Shown: one piece after another, positions 15,808-22,480 of the stretch
Numbering within the stretch: position 1 is the stretch's first letter
Layout: the number at the start of each line of letters is the position of its first letter
DNA from: Botryllus schlosseri
Taxonomy: Eukaryota > Chordata > Ascidiacea > Stolidobranchia > Styelidae
Direction of reading: 5' to 3'
NCBI GenBank assembly: GCA_000444245.1
Contig: ATSW01101826.1
Location: 1-22,480, forward strand
Length of the DNA stretch: 22,480 bases
Translations under genes and position numbers: made by a program
The notes under the pieces: model-generated
What the model was told of the DNA's origin: nothing
Seen by the model: only the letters and a program-made list of their open reading frames with translations
The model's database searches: none

Positions 15808-16322
15808 CTTTCGTCGCGACAATTGTTTTCTCATTATATCGGTATTTAAGCTGTATTGCTGCATTTCCCGATTAATGTCACTGGCAAAGCCTTGTTAGAG
15901 AAACGAATCTGCGCAGAAATGAACTCCAATTTGCAGGCACACACCAACACACCCTTCAATTCCGCTCTTCGATTACCTATCACGAAGCTAGCTAGCTCAT
16001 GAATGGTTTTGTAAACGAATATGGGTGCACATAATTTAGATTTCAGAAAAGCAGAACGTATATCTGGGCGCCTGGTCGGCAGAGGAGATCTAGGATGGTG
16101 CTTCTCAGCACACGCTAGGCGCGTGGTCAGTCGAAAAATTAGGGGATTGGATTCTTTTTTCTTATTTACCAATATAGCATCAATTCAATTAGGGTCAAGT
16201 ACATGTGTAAGTGGGGAAATGGCGATCATATAATCTCTTCGTATCGACGATTTTAGGCGTATGATAAGCTTGCCAAAGAGTCCGGGAGTGCTGTCAATTA
16301 GCGAGTCACTGGTGAACAATTA

Positions 16323-16338
16323 AATACGCGCGCGTATT
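16323..16338. repeat. Perfect 16-bp palindrome AATACGCGCGCGTATT
   Basis: Fully self-complementary with an alternating CG core. No role is evident. Confidence 0.8.
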
Positions 16339-16684
16339 ACGCAGTCTCGGCTATAGTTTTCGCCAATCAAAATGTTCGAACTTGATTGCACCGATCTCAA
16401 ACCTTTGTCGTATTTCAGAACTCGAGACATGATACACATCTTCTGGTCGTTACGTTTAAGTATTAGCGGGAATCAATTTCGCACGTTAAAGTCTGTTTGC
16501 AGCGATTTGATGTTATTTAGTTTCGCGCTGTCACTTTTTAATCAATATGACATAAAACAATCACTAATTAGCGTAAACTCGACCGCATTGTCTCGAAACC
16601 AGCGAGAGATAGGAGCCAAAGCATGCTAGGCCCGAGACGCGATAGTTCGGCCATAGGCCAGCAATGATCTCTTTCACTCCAGGT

Positions 16685-16850
16685 CTATTGCAGATGCTAT
16701 TGTGTATACACCAGGCCGAAGCCGCCAATGCAGATTCGATTGCGCGGTTAAGCGATGATATAGTGTGAACTGGGCCTATTGCAGATGCGATTGTTGAAGC
16801 CTGCGGAACCAGGCTTGATCGAGACGCGATAAATCAGGCAAGCGACGATT
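16685..16850. repeat. Short related motifs CTATTGCAGATGC(T/G)ATTGT
   Basis: CTATTGCAGATGCTATTG (16685) and CTATTGCAGATGCGATTG (16776) are about 91 bp apart, with a weaker TGCAGATTCGATTGC at about 16729 between them. CGAGACGCGATA occurs near 16633 and 16819. This suggests an eroded short-period tandem array. Confidence 0.45.
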
Positions 16851-16916
16851 GCCACGCTCACGGGAATGAATGACCTAATTTCGCGACCATCTCAGCGGGA
16901 GATCATNACAGATTCT

Positions 16917-17148
16917 TCTCGCTAATTGACNACACGTTTCTCGCAAATCCGCCGCGCNGAACACTGATTACACAATTATTNAATTGCAACTGAATATTAG
17001 ANTNAGAATGATCATTTCAAAATGACGGGGTTTCGCGTTTCAAATAGGGATGGGATGTTCGACCCCCGAAACCCCCGTNGCTACGCGCCTGGCACNNGCG
17101 CGTNTCGAAATCGAANACNTCTCTAACGAGGTCNCATCGATTCGCCTN
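16917..17148. other. Cluster of 14 ambiguous bases (N)
   Basis: Single Ns lie at 16917, 16931, 16958, 16981, 17002, 17004, 17079, 17096-17097, 17104, 17116, 17119, 17134 and 17148, and nowhere else in the window. Isolated Ns rather than a run suggest low-quality consensus or collapsed repeat copies. Translations across this stretch should not be trusted. Confidence 0.95.
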
Positions 17149-17194
17149 ATTACTAATTACTGGTCACAAATCACTTGGGCGTTTGAGCATTTTG

Positions 17195-17249
17195 TACGAG
17201 GTGGCCGCCACCTCGTAAATGTGGTCACGAGGTGGCTGCGCCACCTCGT
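17195..17249. repeat. Two adjacent subterminal palindromes
   Basis: TACGAGGTGGC-C-GCCACCTCGTA (17195-17217, 11-bp arms, 1-base centre) is followed by ACGAGGTGGC-TGC-GCCACCTCGT (17227-17249, 10-bp arms). The same ACGAGGTGGC unit occurs once near the left terminus of the bracketing pair (13939-13948). Such reiterated motifs are plausible transposase-binding or hairpin sites. Confidence 0.85.
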
Positions 17250-17352
17250 AACCTCGTAAGTCGGCGCCTATGCTTTCCAGTAAGGCATACGCAATCTCTC
17301 GATTCATAGTCATTTCCATTTCTTCAGATAAGTAGTCAGGTCAAGTGCGAAC

Positions 17353-17812
17353 ATGAATCGTGTTGAATCTTTGCTCCGTACGCCGTTTAGCCAGCTGCCT
17401 TTAGAGCAAAAATTAGAGGTAAAGCGACTAGGTCCGTATCAGCCTAGAAATTGCCCATTGGTCCAATCGTACGCCGGAGGAAAACGCACTCGTGCCTTTT
17501 CTTCAGCGCATTTCGATAAAAATGAATGGCTTACTTATAGCGAGGATAAAAACGCCTTGTTTTGCTTTTACTGTCTTTTATTCGACAGTGCCGGTACCGG
17601 AAGCAGTGGCTCTTGTTGGAACAAAATTGGTTATCGCGATCTGAAGCATTTGTCAGAGCGTGTGAAAGCGCACCAAAAATCCCAAAATCATTGTTTACGG
17701 GAAATTCATGTGACCATCATGAACGTTGAAAAACGCTACTGTGACGTCATATTGATAACAAGTCGCTTGCGGCCCTTGCCCCACCACCCGATATTGTCAC
17801 GAGCCGCCACTG
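17353..17812 (+). pseudogene. ZMYM1-like hAT transposase, N-terminal fragment with TTF-type zinc finger
   Basis: An ATG opens MNRVESLLRTPFSQLPLEQK, followed by KRLGPYQP, AFSSAHFDKNEWLTYSE, ALFCFYCLLF, WNKIGYRDLKHLSERVKAHQ and KSQNH. This order (LGP-QP, W-LT-S, CF-CLLF, W---G--DLKHLSE--K-H--S--H) is typical of ZMYM1-like hAT transposases, where it forms the DNA-binding TTF/BED-like finger. Similarity stops near 17710, and the last ~100 bp end in GTCACGAGCCGCCACTG at 17812, the reverse of a CAGTGGCGGCTCGTGAC hAT terminus. It therefore appears to be an internally deleted element: about 120 of some 800 residues remain, with no catalytic core. The left terminus was not found. It begins only 80 bp after the 17273 repeat end. 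Confidence 0.82.
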
Positions 17813-17927
17813 AATAGAACACACAGTTACTTGACAGGCATACCATAATGGCATCTGCTAACAGCTGCACACATGTACCAATTACTCTTATTCATGGACA
17901 TCCGATCGGTGCAAGATCCGGTATCAG

Positions 17928-19531
17928 CAGGCCTGTTTATTTTTGGATTTCTCCAAAAATAACAAAAATAGCTTAGTTTTGGATGTTTTCAAATCTTATT
18001 TTTGGAGAATCTCCAAAAATGAGAAATGAAGGTGTTTTTTAGCCCTAATACTACTAGAAAACTTCACCGAAAGTATGTTGTTATCGTGTATTCATGTCCT
18101 TCAACATAGCGACATCATCAGTGATCTGGATCTAACTTTCCAATACTTTCGTCATAAAGTCTTAGGCCTGGAGAATGCCCTCCAAACAAAAATCACCCAT
18201 CACCCATTTGATTTTCGAGAAATCGGCTTCGACCGTCGCAGTTGTGGGAAGCATCGAATCATATGGGCCCAAAGAACTGTCGGATGGCTTGAAACTCTTT
18301 AATATTCCAAGCCTTTGCTCCTTACAAGCGCTCGTCAATAATGCGCTTGAAAGTGACGTCCATTTTGGACCGGAGAGGCATGGATTGGAATTGGTCATCG
18401 ATATTCTGTATCTACTCGGGTGTCCAGTTGTTCGACAGCCCACCCTGGTATTTGTCGATCAATTCACAGAGCTACAAATAAAGTAACCTATATATATGTA
18501 TCACTCTTGTTTATATTATTAGAATCTAAAAGAGCAAGAAGTTTTTGTTCTGTCCTGCCTACGAGGTTGCACCACTTGGTGTGGTAGACTGGGCAAGGCC
18601 CTTTCATTGTCGGCAACTTCAATTTTCTTTATGCTGTCGATGCAATAAGGCTACCGGCTGCCTCGAAAGTGGAGTCCTTCTCCTCCTCCTGCCTATGTTC
18701 TCGAGAAAATCGAGGACTGCACAGTGCACAGTTCACACCCCTGATCCTCCACGAAGTTTCGTTTCTCAGTGAACTTGATAGCCCTGCACGGGCTGCACCC
18801 TCTGACCAGAGAACCTGTCGCGGGTGTCATTGTCCCAGTCCTCTGTTGGGCACCGAGATCGAAGGCGTTCGACCAAGCGATGTAGCTCATCCTGCTGCTC
18901 CCCGATCAGATGATCAAGTCACTGAAGATTCGTGACGGTGGTGCTCAGCTCTGTGGCCATGCGATCGAGGACGATCAGTTGGAACCACCACTGCGGCGAA
19001 GTTGCACAGGCCGGACTTTTCTCGCTTGTAATCTTGAGGAGTTTGGTACGGTGTCTAGTCAACCAAGTGGTCACCTTCTTGATTGACAACCAGCAGGTGT
19101 CAACAAACTTGGGCGCGTACTTTTCATCACCTGGACCAAGTCTGAGGTAGCCATTCAGCCCCATCATCGTGTGGACGAAGTGATTGTTGTAGAGGTGGCG
19201 GGATTCGGCCTGAACCAGCGCGCACCACACTCGCGCGATTTCACACCATGCCGCCTCTTCAACCCTTGTCGCCACGCCTCTGATCCTTCCAGAGAGTAAA
19301 AGTACTTCTAGCGTTTCGGAGACCCCCTCCCTCACACACTTGCCGTTTGTACGCGTGTTTTTGTGAGTTTCCTAGTTGTTTCAACAGCATTTACACTGCT
19401 CTGACTCGTATATATCACTAAAAAACTTGAAAAAACATCATCCAAAAAAAGCTTATTTTTGGATGTTTTCAAATCTTATTTTTGGAGAATCTCCAAAAAT
19501 AAAACCCAATATCCAAAAATAAACAGGCCTG
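17928..19531 (-). mobile_element. hAT transposon, 1604 bp, perfect target duplication, degraded transposase
   Basis: The terminal inverted repeats are CAGGCCTGTTTATTTTTGGA and its inverse at 19512-19531. Inside them, GGATGTTTTCAAATCTTATT and TTTGGAGAATCTCCAAAAAT occur in the same orientation near both ends (about 17978-18021 and 19459-19500). The target duplication GGTATCAG is identical at 17920-17927 and 19532-19539. The GAGAATCTC and ATTTTTGGA motifs add subterminal palindromes. The minus strand carries transposase fragments, described separately. Confidence 0.95.
18162..19335 (-). pseudogene. hAT transposase fragments inside the 17928-19531 element
   Basis: The upstream part (19335 to about 18770) reads VSETLEVLLLSGRIRGVATR, YNNHFVHTMMGLNGYLRLGP, KFVDTCWLSIKKVTTWLTRH, WWFQLIVLDRMATELSTTVT and then NLQ. 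One TGA follows (18916-18918), and the same frame continues LDHLIGEQQDELHRLVERLR. The downstream part (18443-18162) contains LPTTATVEADFSKIKWVMGD and FCLEGILQA. That pattern (VE-DFS-I-W, then F-LEGI-) is typical of the C-terminal dimerisation region in one group of hAT transposases. Most of the N-terminal half, including the DNA-binding finger, is missing, and the two parts are in different frames. It is related to, but different from, the ZMYM1-like fragment at 17353. Non-functional. Confidence 0.75.
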
Positions 19532-19539
19532 GGTATCAG

Positions 19540-20038
19540 TCAAGATGTAGCATCGAAGTATCGATGGCACGATGCAACTATGACATTTAAAATCGTAATA
19601 TAACTCGGATTATTGCCGTTGTTGAAACTTTGAAGTTTCAGCACAAATTACCTATTTTGAGTTCAAGAAACATCATTTTACTCAATCCGGTTCATTCTCC
19701 CTTCGAATGGTTTCACGCCCTCAGTCTGAGAACCAAGTGGCTAGCGAGTATGACTCACACATTGGCAGAAGAATCAGATGTTTGATCAGGTGACGTAAAA
19801 TCCATAATGATTGTAGCGATGTTAAATGGTATATCAAGATATATCCAATCGGACCTTACCATTGTTTTATGTGATTTGGTATATTATATCTCCACATTAC
19901 TGCTAGCAGAGCGCTACCACACTAGTTTCATATGCCACGAGGTTATATTAGGATTCCCGAATAATTCTGTATATATTTGAAATCTTCGATGATTGCGCAT
20001 GGGCAGCCTACATGGCTGAGATATATGACAATTGAATA
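19540..20038. other. Unassigned AT-rich sequence
   Basis: No ORF of note, terminal repeat or RNA gene was recognised. Confidence 0.5.
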
Positions 20039-20242
20039 GTATATTCATATCTCGGCTGACACTCGTCATGAGTAATCGTCAGCAACTATTAGTAGAGAAT
20101 TGGATAGAACATTATATATCAACAATTGCATCACAAAATGTGATTGTTGATATACAATGTTCTTTCCAATTCGCTATTAGTTGCTAACGATTACCCCTAC
20201 GAGTGTCAGCCGAAAATGTTCGGGGTATTTTAATATGAATAT
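20039..20242. repeat. Long fold-back (hairpin) repeat, arms about 95-100 bp
   Basis: ATATTCATAT...CGGCTGACACTCGT...GTAATCGTCAGCAACTA...AATTGGATAGAACAT...TATCAACAATTGCATCACA is followed, after a three-base centre (20136-20138), by its near-complete inverse ending AATATGAATAT. There are few mismatches, plus a ~12-base insertion in the right arm (TGTTCGGGGTAT region). A transcript would fold into a long hairpin. It could be a fold-back/MITE-type transposon or a small-RNA source. The right-arm sequence and about 45 bp beyond it have a relative in the connexin intron at 9935-10062. Confidence 0.88.
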
Positions 20243-20534
20243 ATTAATTAATTGTACATTGAAGTTCCGTAGCTGCAAGAAGCTCTTCAAGTATCTGGCA
20301 CAAAGAAATTGTGGATTGAATTGGTACGTTAGGCTTATTAAAATTGATAATTCCATCCAAAATGATTAGAATATAAACAACGGAAAATATTCACACATCG
20401 AAATTATAATATTATCTGAGAGGTTGGGCATTTGGGCAACTACAAAAGCACAGAAAAAGTATCACATGAATGGTGTTAAACAGTTGGTTCGTGGTACAGA
20501 ACTTGAAGATAGCTTTCAATATAACATCTATTGT
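20243..20534. other. Unassigned spacer
   Basis: The first ~45 bp continue the repeat shared with the connexin intron. The rest has no recognised feature; the 62-codon ORF starting at 20181 runs through the hairpin arm and is not considered a gene. Confidence 0.45.
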
Positions 20535-21240
20535 AGTAAAATATTTATTCAACTTGAAGACTTATCGGGTGCCTCTTTTCAAGAGTTAACGGCACACTGA
20601 AGGGATTTGAACAGAATGAAAAGCAAAACCAGAAAGGCGAAGTATGTCACAACGATCAGCAGTCACATACCATCAAGTCCGCAATGTAACAATGACAACA
20701 ATAACAAACTTGAAGTGTACGGTACCATAGTAACATAGCAATATGAAACTAAACAATAACAAACACGAAATAGAACGCACTAATGGGAAATTTGTAAGTT
20801 ATACGGAAAATCTTTTTGTCCACATAAAATAGGCTTGGGTAATCGGATGATTGTTGATTCTGGGGCTTTCAAATGAAACAATGATCTGCCTCGCGCAATG
20901 TCATTATAGATTCTTTGTGATATACGTCCCACATACCTAGTATCACAGTGGCACTTATATTCGTAGACGTCGTCACTTGCATTTAAAGCAGGAAGTACAT
21001 CCTTTCGGAAGTTTGGCAGAAGTGGTTTGGTTGTATACATCAAATGCGCATTTACACGATGATAAAAATGGTGATGACGAATTTCATACCATACCACGCC
21101 CTGAACACGACTGCCGAGATGCTTGAAGCTGATCCAAGTAATATATCTTACAGTTTGAACATGTGTCAGGTCATCGCATGCCAAAGTCCCAGATGTTACA
21201 GAGAACGTCGAACAATGTTTTCATTAGCAGTCAAGAAGGT
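20535..21240 (-). mobile_element. Penelope-like retroelement fragment: end of reverse transcriptase, GIY-YIG endonuclease, 3' tail
   Basis: The minus-strand ORF (21184-20780) reads VRYITWISFKHLGSRVQ, HLMYTTKPLLPNFRKDVLPA, DDVYEYKCHCDTRYVGRISQ and RIYNDIARGR. The order TTK-LLP---KDVLPA, VY-Y-CHCD-RYVGR-SQR is characteristic of Penelope-like elements, in which a GIY-YIG endonuclease follows the reverse transcriptase. The C-x-C pair and the VY/YVG elements are visible. Most of the reverse transcriptase is missing, so this is a 5'-truncated copy, as is common for these elements. The stretch 20535-20780 is the 3' untranslated end; it is shared with 22361-22480. Confidence 0.85.
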
Positions 21241-21370
21241 ATAGGGCTGGTAGGGCAATTTGTTAGAAAACTTTTCAAACCAGAATGTTTTATGGCTGCA
21301 GTATTTTTTTGGAAATAAATGCGGCGGCTCGCCTAAAAGTATTATTAAAAGTATAAGCTACTAACTCAAA

Positions 21371-21469
21371 CAGAGAACATTTGGGCATTTTTTAACGTTC
21401 TCGGAGGACCATACACTTTTCTTGAGAAAAGAGCACAAATCCTCATAAAACAGGACGTATGATGAGCCC
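21371..21469 (-). repeat. Second, inverted copy of the CCATACGTCCTC repeat
   Basis: The reverse complement reads CATCATACGTCCTGTTTTAT then GAGGATTTGTGCTC, GTCCTCCGAGAACG and TGCCCAAATGTTCTC, aligning with 1314-1440. Diverged, non-coding. Confidence 0.5.
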
Positions 21470-22360
21470 AACTTGATTAGGATACAAATGTCACAGTATA
21501 CCCGTTTACACTCCGTCACACGACCTTGTGTCATCGACGGATTCCGTGTTTGAATATAAAAAAGGAAAACTGACTCGGCTAAACACCGCCAGGACTTCCG
21601 ATCTTATGTTATATGTAGGCTACAAATAAGCCGCAACCGGCCAAAAACTGAACGAGATTTTCCAATATCTAGAGATACAGAAAAGCGAGCGAAAACCTAT
21701 AAGATCAAATTTAAACCTTGAATAAAAGTATTGGGACAATAAATCAAGGAAAACCAGAAGAAAAATCTCGTTCAACGCTACGCAAGCAATAATGAGAAGG
21801 AAATTATACGACTACAGTAATAGAGACCTCAGCTGGTATGACAAACAGCTAATACTTAAAACAGTGCTAACGCCTAATAAGATCATACATCAAGCGAAGA
21901 CAACACTCAGCAACGAGACGATGCTGACTCTTGACAAACTGTACTTCAACTTTGTGCGATAGCTTGCAATATTGAAATAATAGCAAGACAGAAACCAACC
22001 AAATAGGAAAAAGAAGAAAGAATGGAAATACCGCATTTAGAGGCAAAAACTAAAGCATGTAAACCGAAGAAAAAAAAATGTAATAGGTCATCTAGGCAAA
22101 TTAGACGAACAGACAGAATGTTGGCACCACCACAAACTATAACTACCCTATCGGAACCGAGTATCAGCAAATGGAACAAATATCTTTTCACAATTAAGAT
22201 GTCACAAAACAGAACTAACAGAAGAATGGAGAAGCATGATAGGAATGTATGAAGACCAGTAATGGGAAATCGAAGAATGTAAAGAAGCAACGGATAAATA
22301 ATTATAACTAGCGACGAAAATGCTCTTCTAGGCGAAGCACACTATAAAGTCGCAATTAAT
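21470..22360. other. Unassigned A-rich region with a 56-codon + ORF (21792-21962)
   Basis: The + ORF encodes MRRKLYDYSNRDLSWYDKQL then ILKTVLTPNKIIHQAKTTLS and ends KLYFNFVR. A second + ORF at 22022-22252 is lysine/arginine-rich. Neither is recognised. Strand composition is strongly A-rich over 21650-22310, as in some retroelement bodies, but no reverse transcriptase or other motif was found. ACTGAACGAGATTTTCC (about 21646) and GAAAAATCTCGTTCAACG (about 21768) form an imperfect inverted pair. Confidence 0.3.
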
Positions 22361-22480
22361 AGTAAATTCATATTTATTGACTCGAAGAACTTTTCGCGTG
22401 CATCTTATCAAGAGCAACCGGCACGATAAAGGATACAGAACAGAGATGGATTCAAAACCAAATGGCGAATTGTGACGCAA
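22361..22480 (-). mobile_element. 3' end of a second Penelope-like copy, cut by the window edge
   Basis: AGTAAATTCATATTTATTGA with CTCGAAGA, TATCAAGAG, ACCGGCAC, GATACAGAACAGA and AAAACCAAATGGCGAA aligns in order with 20535-20650 (AGTAAAATATTTATTCAACT, TTGAAGA, TTTCAAGAG, ACGGCAC, TTTGAACAGAATGA, AAAACCAGAAAGGCGAA). Same orientation as the copy at 20535-21240, about 1.8 kb apart. Coding sequence, if any, would lie beyond the right edge. Confidence 0.6.

Larger units (their letters stand above)
13912..17273. mobile_element. Terminal-repeat pair bracketing a 3.4-kb composite element
   Basis: The left end GCGTAGGCGCCGACTTTTAT runs into TTTACGAGGTGGCG (to about 13950). The right end is the inverse, CGCCACCTCGTAACCTCGTA followed by AGTCGGCGCCTATGC (to 17273). 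The inverted ends match over about 35 bp with one gap, consistent with one DNA transposon. The flanking octamers do not match convincingly, so two separate insertions cannot be excluded. The interior holds nested hAT elements, a lone hAT end and an ambiguous-base region, but no transposase for these ends. Confidence 0.6.
13861..19539 (+). other. Transposon-filled region after the third TNF-receptor exon
   Basis: After the GTAAGT donor at 13861 I found no further TNF-receptor coding sequence to the end of the window. Insertions begin only 50 bp into the intron. If the gene continues to the right, the intron is at least 8.6 kb. Parts not assigned to an element (14000-14500, 15816-16320, 16340-16680) show no recognisable gene. 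Confidence 0.6.

Noticed and set aside
15846-16172. 108-codon minus-strand ORF
   Set aside because: No family resemblance; it lies in transposon-derived intron sequence.
18061-18130. Hammerhead ribozyme core (CTGATGA on the minus strand)
   Set aside because: No GAAA and no pairing stems in the required positions; it lies at the end of a hAT transposase remnant.
20590-20620. tRNA-like B-box resemblance (GGGATTTGAAC)
   Set aside because: No A box or cloverleaf around it; it is part of the Penelope-like 3' tail shared with 22361-22480.
1-22480. CRISPR array, bacterial operon, LTR pair or viral gene cluster
   Set aside because: No regularly spaced identical repeats, ribosome-binding-site/ORF chains, long terminal direct repeats or viral domains were seen; genes are intron-split and repeats are animal type.

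Overview
The window looks like tunicate (sea squirt) nuclear DNA. The key evidence is a connexin gene, a family known only from chordates. It is cut into small exons with GT-AG introns inside the coding region, which fits urochordates better than most vertebrate connexins. The rest is AT-rich, intron-rich and crowded with decayed DNA transposons.

Two host genes are supported, both on the + strand and both incomplete at an edge. The first is the connexin: five exons between 2387 and 10474 run from the middle of the first extracellular loop to the natural stop. The exons encoding the N-terminal helix, TM1 and the first loop cysteine were not found and probably lie upstream. The second is a TNF-receptor-like gene: three phase-compatible exons between 12881 and 13860 encode cysteine-rich repeats. 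Its signal-peptide exon and its membrane/cytoplasmic exons were not recognised here. The two genes are about 2.4 kb apart and nothing suggests they are functionally linked.

Almost everything else is mobile-element debris, chiefly hAT. Four elements have terminal inverted repeats and perfect 8-bp target duplications: 3572-4766, 11867-12450, 14919-15807 and 17928-19531. Two more have imperfect duplications: 5247-5864, and 15109-15626 nested inside 14919-15807. Several lone hAT ends are also present. Two different hAT transposase fossils remain: a ZMYM1-like N-terminal zinc-finger piece (17353 on) and a minus-strand C-terminal piece inside 17928-19531. A terminal-repeat pair ('GTAGGCGCCGACTT') brackets 13912-17273 inside the TNF-receptor intron. 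At the right end are two same-direction fragments of a Penelope-like retroelement, one carrying the GIY-YIG endonuclease region. A long fold-back repeat lies at 20039-20242, and a relative of one of its arms sits inside a connexin intron.

Layout: 1-2386 repeats and two hAT ends; 2387-10474 connexin with a 6.4-kb repeat-filled intron; 10475-12880 spacer with one complete hAT element; 12881-13860 TNF-receptor exons; 13861-19531 nested transposons; 19532-22480 fold-back repeat, Penelope fragments and unassigned sequence. No tRNA, rRNA, CRISPR array, LTR element or bacterial-type operon was seen. I found no convincing new multi-gene system; the most informative items are the connexin tail motifs and the TNF-receptor gene.
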